Assembly (NCBI GenBank): GCA_026168455.1
Contig: CM047431.1
Location: 12,946,183 to 13,010,182 of the forward strand
DNA: 64,000 bases
From: Theocolax elegans
Taxonomy: Eukaryota > Arthropoda > Insecta > Hymenoptera > Cerocephalidae
Reading direction: 5' to 3'
Part shown: positions 11,202-22,850 of the stretch, piece after piece
Numbering within the stretch: the first letter of the stretch is position 1
Layout: the number at the start of each line of letters is the position of its first letter
Made by a program: the position numbers and the translations under genes
Notes under the pieces: generated by a model
Told to the model about the DNA's origin: nothing
The model's input: the letters and a program-made list of their open reading frames with translations, nothing else
Database searches by the model: none

Positions 11202-12113
11202 TGGATTAGGGATTACGCCGGATTAATTATCACAGAGAAGTGATAATTAATCGTACGAATTATTTATTTATTTAATAATAAGAAATTTTTAACAAGAATA
11301 AAGCTTTTACTACCAAGTGGGTAGTAAAAGCCGAAAAGCCGCCGTGGTATTTGCGGACAAATACCACAACGTGAGGTCGACCCTGCGACTCAATTGGATT
11401 AATTTCCATTTCTCTCTCTCTCTCTCTCTCTCTCTCGAATCGTCTCGTTTTCGGCGGATTGAGACAATTATTCGTAAATAATTGACTCAAAATTCAACAA
11501 AGCGAATTGTAAAGCCTGCGCAAGGTTACAAACTTGAACCTGGTAGAATTGAAGCTTTTCGGACGAACATAACCTGGCCGGACGTCCTAACATTTATAGG
11601 TTGGGATAACAAATCCATGTTTATGCGATTGTAAGTGAGGTCATGCGTGCGGTTTAAATAATTTTTAGATAACGATAAGATATTAATTTGTCTGTGATTA
11701 AGTTACTTAATTTATTTAAATGCACTAATTTAAGAACATTTAGTTGCGATAGACCTCGAGCCAGGTTAACAATTTAAATTAACGAGTAGATAAGAAAAAT
11801 CTTGTATATTATTAATTTTTAAATTCAAATTGTCCTCGGTTTTCTTTGATAGTTCTCTAGTGAGTGATAATAGAGTTCAAGAGAACCTGTCCGAAAAGCT
11901 AGAAGTGTATTTGCGGATAGCAGATTCAAGTGAGTGGCTATATATCTTCGGGAAAAGATAATTCCTTCAACTTTTGGCCCATTAATTTTAATTTTTCTTT
12001 GCTGCCACGCAAATTAAAATAGAATAACCTTGCGCACGCCAGGCCACAGTGCACCAAAAATAGAGATTTTTGTTTATTTGAAGTTATCCGCGAGCGATAA
12101 TTAAATAAGCGCA
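11202..12113 (+). other. Gypsy A untranslated leader
   Basis: About 900 bp between PBS and gag. It contains a (TC)n run at 11411-11435 and the imperfect repeat GATAATTAAT...ATTAATTATC around 11223. No gene seen. Confidence 0.6.
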
Positions 12114-14877
12114 ATGGCCGACCGAAACGCCGACAGTTTTGTCCAACGAGACGAGGACATTATAGTGCAGGTGGACGAGTGGATACACACCCAAAACGCA
12201 GCACAAATCGAGGCTCACCTAGAACAGATGGAGCTTCGACTTGATGGTTCCCGCTATCAAAAGGCGGAACGCCTACAGCAATGGCTGCTAGGAAATTATT
12301 CGGCCGACGAGTTCAGTCAAGAAACTGACACCGTCAATGACCGGATAAGGCGGGTCGAGAAGCGCACAGAAGTGATCCGCCGAGTCGGGGAGAAAACGCC
12401 AGGAGCGTTACCTGATGAGAGAGGTACGCACCTGATTGAGGAAAATCTCAATCGTACGACCCGACTACCTAGCGAGGACCTGCCAACAGCCCCAGAGGAG
12501 GGCCAGTCTAGCAGCCAATCCAGTCGGAGGGGTAGTCAATCTGACTGGATAACGCTAATAGCGACCGATGGGACGCCATTTGATGTGCCGCGGCTATTCT
12601 CCACATGTCTGGCAGAACAAATTGCCAAGACAAAAGCTCTACAAGAGCAAATGGAAAGTATGGCGGCACAGATAACGAGGCTAACCGATGCCGTAAGCCA
12701 CATGACGTCCCAAAGAGCATCAAGTACGCGATTGGATCCACTAGGTCCAAGTCCACGTGTCCAATTTCAGGACACGTATACCTGCTACCGGCCAGAGGAG
12801 TCACCGGTTCAGCAAGAGGACGCACGACTACAGCCCCAAACGCCAGGACCAGCTCCTAGCGCCACCCTGGACGGAGCTTGGGAGGGGGGAGACACCTGGG
12901 TACCAGGAAGGCCCCCATGTGAAGAAAGTTCACCCTTAAGGCCCCAAGCGTCGTGCGTCCAAGAACAACCGTCCTGGGCTTCGCGCTCATTTAACCCCAC
13001 ACGCGACCGAGGCGAGATCGTGAGAAAGTGGGGAATAAAGTTCTCAGGGGACGGAAGCGAGAGCATTAACAGCTTCTTAGAGCGCGTGGACGACTGCAGA
13101 GTCCTAGCAAACATGACGCAGGATGAAGTCCTTCCTTCTCTTTCGCAGTTGCTGGTGGAAGACGCCGCAAGGTGGTACCGCAATAACAAAGGAAAGTGGA
13201 GGAATTGGGACGAATTCACGTGCTCAATTAAACGCTGGTACGGAGCCAGCGAAACTTACCAAGAGAAGCTGATCCTTGAATGCACCTCACGTAGTCGGGG
13301 AGAAAACGCCAGGAGCGTTACCTGATGAGAGAGGTACGCACCTGATTGAGGAAAATCTCAATCGTACGACCCGACTACCTAGCGAGGACCTGCCAACAGC
13401 CCCAGAGGAGGGCCAGTCTAGCAGCCAATCCAGTCGGAGGGGTAGTCAATCTGACTGGATAACGCTAATAGCGACCGATGGGACGCCATTTGATGTGCCG
13501 CGGCTATTCTCCACATGTCTGGCAGAACAAATTGCCAAGACAAAAGCTCTACAAGAGCAAATGGAAAGTATGGCGGCACAGATAACGAGGCTAACCGATG
13601 CCGTAAGCCACATGACGTCCCAAAGAGCATCAAGTACGCGATTGGATCCACTAGGTCCAAGTCCACGTGTCCAATTTCAGGACACGTATACCTGCTACCG
13701 GCCAGAGGAGTCACCGGTTCAGCAAGAGGACGCACGACTACAGCCCCAAACGCCAGGACCAGCTCCTAGCGCCACCCTGGACGGAGCTTGGGAGGGGGGA
13801 GACACCTGGGTACCAGGAAGGCCCCCATGTGAAGAAAGTTCACCCTTAAGGCCCCAAGCGTCGTGCGTCCAAGAACAACCGTCCTGGGCTTCGCGCTCAT
13901 TTAACCCCACACGCGACCGAGGCGAGATCGTGAGAAAGTGGGGAATAAAGTTCTCAGGGGACGGAAGCGAGAGCATTAACAGCTTCTTAGAGCGCGTGGA
14001 CGACTGCAGAGTCCTAGCAAACATGACGCAGGATGAAGTCCTTCCTTCTCTTTCGCAGTTGCTGGTGGAAGACGCCGCAAGGTGGTACCGCAATAACAAA
14101 GGAAAGTGGAGGAATTGGGACGAATTCACGTGCTCAATTAAACGCTGGTACGGAGCCAGCGAAACTTACCAAGAGAAGCTGATCCTTGAATGCACCTCAC
14201 GTACTCAGGGCGAAGACGAACCGGTACGTGAGTACATGAATTGCATGATAGGCATGCTACAAGAGCTCGTCCCCAAGCCTAGCGACAGGAACCAGGTAGA
14301 TCACTTCTACCGAAACATGCTGCCGAGAATCCAGCGCCGGTTCAAGCGAATCGAGGCGCAGACGATCGACCAGCTGTTTGACTTGGCCCGCGAAGCGGAG
14401 CGGCTGCAAGAGCGCGAAAAGCTCTACAAACCACCTCCAATGGAAGGGGAGCTGGTGCGGCCGGAGTTCGCGTATAAGACCAAGAAGAAGTCAGAGAAGG
14501 CTCCTCTGAAGGCAAAGGTAGCAGCGGTGGAATCCGATAAATCCACCACCGGCAAGAATCTGGTGGAGCTGGACGCGATTCTCAACCAGCTGAAGAAGTT
14601 GCTACCAAGTGAGAACGGGAGCGCAGCCGGGAGTAGCAAACCAGGAAGTCCCAAGAGTGGACGACGGTTTGCTCAGAAAAAGAGACCGCCGAACTGGCCC
14701 GGAGAGCAGAGGGGCTAATACGAGAAGCCCCGCGGCGGAAAGAGCGCGGAAGGAGGGCCAAGCAGGACGCCCTTCGATCCGAGCAAACCGATTTCCTGTA
14801 ATGGGTGCGGTAAGCTTGCGTATTTCCGCCGCCATTGCCCTGACTGCAATAAGGGAAACGCCTCCGGGAGCGGCTAA
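12114..14877 (+). pseudogene. gag: Gypsy A gag
   Basis: Structural protein that packages the element RNA into particles. ATG at 12114 begins MADRNADSFVQ. The central Retrotrans_gag-like region has RKWGIKFSGDGSESINSFLERV and ARWYRNNKGKW. The C-terminal part is basic and ends in a zinc-knuckle-like CNGCGKLAYFRRHC near 14807, with Tyr where the family has His. Three faults: a perfect 910-bp tandem duplication (not a multiple of 3) shifts the frame, a TAA at 14716-14718 cuts off the knuckle, and the knuckle is altered. The frame closes at 14875-14877. Confidence 0.85.
12384..14203 (+). repeat. 910-bp perfect tandem duplication inside gag
   Basis: Copy 1 is 12384-13293 and copy 2 is 13294-14203. 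Both start GTCGGGGAGAAAACGCC and end TGCACCTCACGTA. No differences were seen by eye. Because 910 is 3n+1, the second copy is read in another frame. Confidence 0.9.
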
Positions 14878-14987
14878 ACGGGACTCAGGCCGAACCCAAG
14901 GGCCAGAGAGTCCCAGAGATGCCCAGAAGCTCGGGCCCACGGACTGAACGAGACCGCGCGTAGCTCATCCGCGGCGGGATAGACTCG

Positions 14988-16200
14988 ATGAAGCCAGAGG
15001 AGCACAGGAAGGGAATCGATTCCCAAGATTCTAGTCCTCAAGGTCAGCAGGAGCCACACCGGAGCTACCGTCCAGAGGACGAGACGCGCTGGTGGCTCCA
15101 AGCGGAAATAGGCGATTTCCGGATCAGAGCCCTGTACGATCCAGGAGCTTCGACGACGGTAATGGGGTCTAATGGCCTCACAATCGCTACCGCCCTGGGA
15201 AAATCGCTCTCTACCGAAAACGCGGGGAGAGTGAAATTGGCTGATGGACATGCACAATCACTGAGTGGGCACATAATGTTGCCTTTCACCATCGGTGGTG
15301 AGACCAAGGAGCTCAGGGTTGCCGTTATGCCAAATCTGGACGCCGAATGTTACGTAGGAGTCAATTTCGTACGTGCATTTCGTGCATTTCTAGACCCAGA
15401 CGCTGATCAGCTGTTCCTCAAAAGCAGCAAAGCCCACGTCCAGTTAGAGGTAGCTAGCTTGGACGGGGGTACGGCTTCCTTGTCGTCAGCAGGGGTTGCT
15501 GACGCAACCGACAGTCAACGCGAGGAATTGCGTCAGCTGTTGGACCGAGTTCTATCCAACACCATGCCAAAGATCGGTCGATCTCACGACGTCGAGCACA
15601 CAATCGACGTCGGATCAGCCAAGCCGATCAAGCAGCGGTACTACCCGGTCTCGGACAAAATCCAAGAAGAAATGCACCGCCAAGTGAAGGAGATGCTTGA
15701 CTCCGGGGTCATTGAGCCCTCGACCAGCGGATGGTCCAGCCCGGTGGTGATGGCGAGAAAGGATGACAATTCTAGACGGTTTTGTATCGACTTCAGGAAA
15801 GTCAACGCTTTAACAAAACCAGATGCATATCCTTTGCCTTTCATGCATGATATACTGCGCAAACTAAGAAAGGCTCGCTATATCTCCACTCTCGACATGA
15901 GTTGCGCCTATCATCAGATACCGTTGCAAGTCGAGTCGCGCCCTATTACTGCTTTCACAGTTCCTGGATTGGGACTGTTCCAGTTCACGAGGATGCCGTA
16001 CGGATTGGCATACGCGGGAGCGACCTTTCAACGGATGATAGACCAAGTCGTAGGACCAGACCTGGCGCCGCACGCTTATGCCTACCTTGATGATATTATC
16101 GTCGTATCGGAGACATTCGAGGATCATAAGCGTTACCTAGAGGAAGTTCTTGAAAGACTGGCAGAAGCTGGACTATCAATAAACCGGGATAAGTGCGTTT
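14988..16200 (+). pseudogene. pol: Gypsy A pol: protease and partial reverse transcriptase
   Basis: The aspartic protease has LYDPGASTTVMG (Asp codon at 15138), with Pro in place of the usual Ser/Thr of D(S/T)GA, as also in element B. RT follows: IEPSTSGWSSPVVMARK, FCIDFRKVNALT, FQFTRMPYGLAYAGATFQRM and the catalytic YLDD (16084-16095). Reading stops being RT after KCVFS at about 16203, where sequence jumps into the 3' LTR. Thumb, RNase H and integrase are lost. Pol lies in another frame from gag. Confidence 0.9.
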
Positions 16201-16477
16201 TCTCCGTTTCAGGAGCGGCCGAGGTAAACTTACCGCGAATTTATCCCTTTTATTCGCGGCCCTTTTCAGCTCACGACGTTTTAGCTGTACAAAGACGCGA
16301 GATCAGCAAGTGATCTCGCGGTTGTTAACGGACATCGCAACGGTAGGTCGTGCGCGGGGTTCACTGATTTGAATCCGCCGCGCCCTCCCGGAGCACCGCC
16401 TAGGGAGTATAACTAGGCAGTGCCGTAGCAACCGATCCCTTTACCCCTACCGACGCGAAAGATTGTACCCCGTTACA
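16201..16477 (+). repeat. Gypsy A partial 3' LTR (277 bp)
   Basis: Matches 10906-11182 at the same length with about three substitutions. Fused in its 5' part to RT. Followed by target duplicate CTGA. Confidence 0.9.
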
Positions 16478-16589
16478 CTGATCATAAACGAAACGCGTAT
16501 TAATTGATTAAAACATTTTTCTTAGGATAAAAACAGTAAACAGATTAATTTATAATTTTTGTTTATAAATCTCTACGTTATTGATTCAT

Positions 16590-18254
16590 TGTGACGTTGT
16601 AAAATATACAACGCACAAGTACATGCACATGGCTTGTATTTACAAGTCATGTGCATGCATACAGTTAACTTATATTAGATCGCGATCGCGTCGCGGGTAG
16701 CGAATCCCTCGCAGGCGGACCGAAGTGCACCGATGCACTTTAATATAAACACTGATACCCACGGTATGGGTATGTTTTAGCGACCGATACCCGATGGTAT
16801 TACGCGGATCACTACCCAGACCACGGCCGAGAGGTATCGTGAGTGCTCCCCCACCTTACACCCGTATACCGGGGAACGCGGCACCGACGGCGACGATCGT
16901 GCGGCACTAGGCGGGGTGCGCGGGAAGGGGGGATCACTCGAGCAGTGAGTGTTGCGCGCGCGAAGAGCTCGAGTGAGCGACCGTAGTGGGACTATGGGTG
17001 GGAGCGCGCGGAGCGAGGGGAGCGCGCGAATAGAGTAGGAGTCGCGGTATACCTAATGTATGCGTGCGAAGGTATACCGCGGCATACTTGGATATATATA
17101 TGTATATATATATAGATATAGACGGTGCGCGCACACCTATGTGTTGGTGTATACCCTTGTACATAGCGCGCACACGTATATTATTTAATTAATTATTTTA
17201 ACTAGTAGCGTCGTTAATTTTAAATAACAATTATGTAGATCCGTCGGTAGAGTTTGGGGACGTGTCGTAATATTTTTTTTAAATGTATATAGTTGTAAAT
17301 AGTGGTTGAAAATTAAATACTAATTGTTGGGTGAGTGTGTCGGGATAGTTAGTATTAATTACATAGCCGGTAGGCACGGGGCGGCAGCACCGACTGGGTT
17401 ACCGATCTGGTAATTAATTATTTGTAATGCGCGCCTTCCGAGTGCCAGGGGATGATTGGTTGCGTGATCGACCCAATAATGAACAGGTTGGTGGTGACGT
17501 AAACCACTATTATTGGATAATCGGCCTTGACGGAAATAAGATCAAGGCTGACTACGCGTATCGATCACGCAATCAACCACCCTAATCAACGCCGGTAGAT
17601 AAGGAGTAGAGTAAGTTAGAGCAGGATAGCGATAGGGTGGGGAGGAAAATCCTTAATTTTGGGGATCAAGCCACGCCGCGAGCCGGATGAAGAAGCCGGT
17701 CTCGAGGATTCGCTACCTGATCATCCGAGGAGATAGACGTGATTAGTTGTAGAGTAGTATTTTGAGGCTGAGTAGCCATTTTCGTTGTCGAGTAGAGTAA
17801 AGTTGAGTAAGAGTTGTTCGTTGAGTAGAGTTTGTTAGTCGAGGTGTGAAGAGAGTAGTATTGGAGCGGTGAGGAGATTTATTAGGCGAGTAATATTTAC
17901 GGTCAGCCCGACGGGCGGCCGAATTATTAATATTTAAGTATAATTTTTTATATTTGCCGGACGGACGGAAATCGAGTGAGTGTGAGCACGTGTGAGAGTC
18001 GGTCGCGGATTGCGTTAATATTGTGTCGGTGCCGGAACTTATAATTTCTTTCATATTTTTAAATAAATGAGTTGTGATTAAAGATTAAATTCGTGAGTGT
18101 TATTTTAACTAATTTTCCTTTACTCTGAAAGCCGCCGATTCCGAGGTGGCCAGCCGTCGGGATTCCCTCTGTGACGAGGATTCGAGTGAAGATTTGCCGG
18201 GTTGCCGAGTAGTGTTGTTAGTGTAATTATTTCTTTTTATTATAAATATCGCCA
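16590..18254 (+). repeat. Tentative 5' LTR of the endogenous retrovirus
   Basis: Begins TGTGACG, a start I associate with insect Gypsy LTRs, and ends CA at 18254 just before a PBS-like GGCGCCCAACT. AATAAA lies at 18062-18067. The 1.66-kb length is large. No second copy exists in the window, so the left boundary is uncertain. A multi-stem structure lies at 17460-17572. A minus-strand ORF at 16934-17173 is not convincing. Confidence 0.4.
16595..16657. other. Two adjacent stem-loops
   Basis: CGTTGTA/TACAACG (16595-16601 with 16607-16613, 5-nt loop) is followed by a 17-bp arm CATGCACATGGCTTGTA (16622-16638) pairing with 16641-16657, one mismatch, 2-nt loop. They sit at the possible left end of the retrovirus LTR. 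Confidence 0.7.
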
Positions 18255-18270
18255 GGCGCCCAACTAAATA
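18255..18270 (+). promoter_or_regulatory. Retrovirus primer-binding site (tentative)
   Basis: GGCGCCCAACTAAATA follows the LTR end. It shares GGCGCCCAA with the Gypsy A site, lacking the leading T. Confidence 0.45.
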
Positions 18271-19306
18271 CAAATCGGCGATATCGTAACCATTTTTAAC
18301 GTCGCTACGACGGAACCTCCGTCGGCTTATAATTTAAATTAATTATAAATTCTTTCCGACGAAAAGTAGCGTCGCACATATTTATTCAAATTCAATTGAT
18401 AGACAGTAAGATTATATAATTTAAGGTCTAAAAGCAAAACATCATAGGGCGACAACTTATGAATTATTTTATTTATTAATGAGAATAATTTAAATATAAA
18501 AAATATATATCGAAATAAGACTAAAGAGACATAAAATCGTTGCAACTTAAATATAATTAATAAAAATCATTTAACTTAAATAACTACGATAAAATATCCT
18601 TAATTTCTTCTATTACTTAAATAATATTGCTTACTTATAATAGAAGTATATTGACAAAAACCTTTTAATAAAATAACAGGAATTATACAAAATTAAGGCA
18701 AACGTTTTATTGATATAAAAAAATAATAAATAAATTAATAATTTGGAGTTAATAAATATTATCGAATACATAAATTATTCGTCCAGGGAGCTTTGATTAT
18801 CACTCAGTTATTAATCAATAAATATTCTTTTCTTACTGCCCTTAACTTTTCTTTGTTTAAATTAATCGGTCGCATAAAATTCATATCAGTAGACCTTATC
18901 TAAAACTGAATAATACCCTTTCTTCTTAAACTTAAATAAAAATTTAACCTTTTTACCCACTTTGCCATATACAATAATTTGAAAGTTAAATTAAATATTC
19001 AGCTTGAATTTTTTATTCTACATTTACAATTTTTTTATTTATATACATAAATATATGCATATATAAATAATCTTAAACTTTTTAGACAGCTTTAAACACC
19101 AATTATTAGATAAATTTATCAATAGATAAAGATTATTTCATAAATTATATTACAAGTAGCGTTTGTCTTATTACTTATTATTATTTATTATTATCTAATA
19201 AATTACTGTAAAAATTCAACCCGAAAATATCGGATATTTTATTATAAATTCGGAAATGGCTAATCAGGAGTAAAATCGGAATGACCCGTGGAACACCACC
19301 GCGGCC
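18271..19306 (+). other. AT-rich leader of the endogenous retrovirus
   Basis: About 1 kb of AT-rich sequence between PBS and gag with no recognised gene. A minus-strand ORF at 18339-18545 looks like chance. A splice donor for the downstream genes would be expected here or in gag. I could not single one out. Confidence 0.5.
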
Positions 19307-20676
19307 ATGGTGACCACAATGGCGAGTAGCTTCGCGTTACAAAATGCCCTGTTAGGCATTCGATTTTTCGATGGGCGTAATATGCCATTAAAAGATTTTA
19401 TTCAAGACATTCGCAATGGACTCATATACGTTGCTCAGGACCAACAAGGACATTACGTAAAAGCCATATTAGGACGATTGCAGGGAAGTGCTAGGGACTG
19501 CACTTACGGACAGCAATTTAACACGGTAGAAGAATTAATCAAACATTTAAAAACCAGATTCGCTCCAGGGAAAAATTATTCTTACTACGCAGGAAAGTAA
19601 ACAATTTGCGCATGAGACAAGGAGACACCGTCGGAGATTTCTACGATTTAAATATCTTAATAAGCGGAGCCTGCAATGCTCTACGAGAAGAGATCAAAGT
19701 TACTCAAGACATAAATACCTTAATGAAGCCATTAAACATCACAGCATTAGATGTTTTCATAAGAGGACTACCCGTAGACATCGCTCGTCAGGTAGATGCT
19801 AGCCACCCAAATAATCTCGAGGAAGCATATCGAGAAGCTGTAAGAATCGAGACCCGAATCGAGGCAAAGATTTTGCCCGACACGAGATAGAAATATAATA
19901 GACCACACGAACAAGATTGGGAAATGACTGAATATTCCGCCTCTTCTAGATACAGGAAACCTAATTATAATCAAAGATGGCAAGATAACAACAGATTTTC
20001 TAATCAACCTAGACAAATAGGATACGTACAACAGGAAAATAGAGTGGAAAACAGACCGAGGAATTACTCGACGCAAAGAAATGATTATAATAACTTTGAC
20101 TCCAGGCAAAATTATAAGGAATACAGACCAAATAGTGACCAAACTCAATCACAGAATTACCGATACAATTATCAAACTAACTATCGCCAAAATAATTATT
20201 CAGAACCAAGAAATAACTATGAGAACGACCCAAGAAACAACTATCGGAAAAATAATTATGAAAATCCACGATATGACAACAGTAATTATAGAAATAATTA
20301 TTATAGAAACAATTATTCTTCTAACGGCCAGAATAAAAATTTCGCGAACCGAAACCCGCAATCTTATTATCAAAATCGAAACAATTATTATCAGCAGGGA
20401 CCTCGAGAAAATTATCAAACTAGAGCCGAAAACCAAGGAAACTACAGACAAGATGATGAGCCTTTAAACTCCTACGGGGCTCGCCATGCCGAATTGGCGA
20501 GCCAAAGCTCTTCGAACCAATTGAAATCAAACGAAACGAACCAGAGTGTCCAGTCTCAACCGACAAGGAACCAAATAATGCAAATAGTCCCCAATCACGA
20601 AGTACAGGAGAACGGATTGCATCCTGTAACCGAAATTGTAAACAATATGAAGAAAATGACTATCCTACAGCGATAA
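19307..20676 (+). pseudogene. gag: Endogenous retrovirus gag
   Basis: Capsid/nucleocapsid precursor. ATG at 19307 (a second ATG follows at 19319). The first part has FFDGRNMPLKDFIQDIRNG and LKTRFAPGKNYSYY, typical of insect Gypsy gag cores. The second has RQGDTVGDFYDL and DVFIRGLP. The C-terminal third (20080-20420) is very rich in Asn, Tyr and Arg with NNYR-type repeats and no CCHC knuckle, probably the RNA-binding tail. Lesions: a frameshift near 19595-19605 and TAG at 19888-19890. The pol frame overlaps the 3' end in the -1 frame, as in errantiviruses. Confidence 0.8.
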
Positions 20677-21317
20677 GACTTCGCGTACCAGAAGGATCAA
20701 AACAATGCTTGACCTTCATGATAGATAGTGGAGCCTCCGCCAACTTAATTAAATTAGATGCACTTAATTCAACGACCTTATATGACCCAAAGAAAAAAAC
20801 CGAATTATTTGGCATCACCAACGATTGCGTACCTACTTACGGCGTTACTTGGATTACTATTCAGGGTAATCCTGTTGAATTCCATATAGTACCTGATAAC
20901 TTTCCCATTCTACAGGATGGAGTGTTAGGAAGAAGTTATTTAAAACAAGAAGAAGCAGTCATCTCATATCACTACAATGCCTTAATGATAAGTGGAGATG
21001 CTATGAACCCGATACCATTTATGCCTGATGATCTTCAGGAAGAGATTTTTAGTAAAAGAAATGTCGTCGAGATGGAAAATATTAATAGTAAAAATATAAT
21101 GGCCGTACAGAATGAAACAGAAGAAAAGGAAATAAACACGAATGAACAAAGAAACAAAAAAATGACAAAAAAGGAAAGTTATATTTTAAAAGGTCTATCG
21201 AGACAAATTATAAGAATTAATCTAGCACAAACTGAATTAAAGGAAGAATATTTACCAAGAATTGATGTAGGTCATGAAGATATATATATATATAGGAAAA
21301 GGAATAGTGGAAAATGA
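20577..21317 (+). pseudogene. pol: Endogenous retrovirus protease (start of pol)
   Basis: Retropepsin that would cleave Gag and Pol. Catalytic motif MIDSGASANLI has its Asp codon at 20724, and the flap/second half GVLGRSYL lies near 20923. The frame is open from about 20577, overlapping gag by roughly 100 nt in the -1 frame, which suggests -1 frameshifting rather than a separate start. The frame is lost at a (TA)n run at 21280-21293: RT continues in a different frame. Confidence 0.8.
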
Positions 21318-22850
21318 AAATGGAAAATGTAATATTATGGCTATAAACACAAAAGAAAAAGATACACAAACAGATATAGAACCGAGAGTACTCATGCCCT
21401 TTGAATATTATACGCCTGATTTTTATTTGGAAAATGAAAGTGAATTAGAAGAACCAATGTTTAAAAGTAATTATGAAAGAATAAATAATGTCAAAGATAT
21501 GCTAAAAACAAATCACTTGAATGAAGAAGAAAAACAACACGTTGATGATCTTATAAACGATTTTAGTGATGTATTTTTGACCCCAGGAGAGAAGTTGCCA
21601 TGCACAAATAAAGTAGAACATGAAATCCCGTTAGAAAACAATATACCAATAAACACCAAACAATATAGACACCCACCAAAACATTCCGAAGTTATCAATG
21701 AACAAAAAAGAAAGAAATTAACTGATGGAATTATTGAACCATCAACATCACCAATGAGTAGTCCAATTTCGATTGTACCTAAGAAACCAGATAGTCAAGC
21801 AAAACCGAGATGGAGAATGGTGATCGACTTCCGAGAACTTAATAAAAAAACTATTGGAGACACATACCCAGTACCGAATATCTACGACATATTTGACCAA
21901 TTAGGAAAGTGTTTTTACTTTAGACTGTTCGATTTGGCTAGTGGTTTTTAACAAATTCCTCTTAAAGAAAACGAAAAATGGAAAACAGCATTTTCTACCC
22001 CAAATGGACATTATCAATATCGAAGAATGCCAGAAGGATTGAAGAACGCACCAGCGACTTTCCAGCGTTTAATGGATCAAGTCCTTCGAGGACTACAAAA
22101 CACCGAGATGCTTGTATATCTCGATGATATTATAATTTACGCGAAAGATCTGCATGAACATGATCGAAAAGCCCGGAAATTATTAGAACGCTTGCGAGAT
22201 GCAAAGCTAGTCCTTCAACCTGACAAAGTTGAACTTTTAAGAAAAAAAGTATCATTTCTAGGCCATATAGTAAGTAAAAAAGGCATAGAACCAGACCCAA
22301 AAAAGGTATCCGCTGTAGAAAACTTCCCAATCCCACGTAATCAGAAAAATGTTAGACAATTTTTAGGTTTAGTCGGTTATTATCGACGATTTATAAAAGA
22401 TTTTTCGAAATTAGCCAAACCCCTTAATGACTTTCTAAAGAAAGAAAATATTTTTGAATGTAAATCTGAACAACAACAAGCTTTTGACATCCTAAAAGGA
22501 CATTTATTAAAATCCCCAATTTTACAATTTCCCGATTTTAACAAGACATTTACATTAACGACAAATGCTTCTGATTACGCAATCGGAGCAGTATTAAGCC
22601 AAGAGATTGATGGGTTTGATCATCCAGTGGCATACCTATCTAGAACCTTAAATAAAGCCGAGCGAAATTATACTACAACTGATCACGAACCCCTAAATTG
22701 GATGCATAATCGTACTGATTCAGGTCAAAGACTAATGAGATGGATGTTTAAATTCACTGATTACCATTATGTTTTTTAATTAAAACCAGGAAGATTAAAT
22801 GATAATGCCGACGCTTTATCACGTAATCCTGAGGTCGACGTTACAGAACA
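21274..22850 (+). pseudogene. pol: Endogenous retrovirus reverse transcriptase and truncated RNase H
   Basis: RT has IIEPSTSPMSSPISIVPKK, MVIDFRELNKKT, MPEGLKNAPATFQRLMDQ, catalytic YLDD (22117-22128), FLGHIVSKKGI and VRQFLGLVGYYRRFI. RNase H starts with TNASDYAIGAVLSQ but jumps from NYTTT straight to DHEPLNWMH near 22677, losing about 30-40 residues including the segment with the catalytic Glu. Stops: TAA at 21949-21951 inside RT (LASGF*QIPL) and TAA at 22777-22779. The end NADALSR is the usual RNase H boundary. Confidence 0.9.

Larger units (their letters stand above)
10135..16477 (+). mobile_element. Gypsy element A (Ty3/Gypsy LTR retrotransposon), internally deleted
   Basis: Bounded by a 4-bp target duplication CTGA (10131-10134 and 16478-16481). 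The LTR starts TGTAA and ends TTACA. Order: 5' LTR, PBS, leader, gag, protease, half of RT, then a direct fusion to the last 277 bp of the 3' LTR. RNase H, integrase and most of the 3' LTR are deleted. The overlapping 277 bp of the two LTRs differ at about three positions, suggesting a fairly recent insertion. Confidence 0.9.

Noticed and set aside
12114..14718. Two separate gag genes
   Set aside because: They are one gag split by an exact 910-bp tandem duplication.
20081..20467. Ile/Thr-rich ORF overlapping gag and its antisense partner
   Set aside because: Alternative-frame readings of the Asn/Tyr-rich gag tail.
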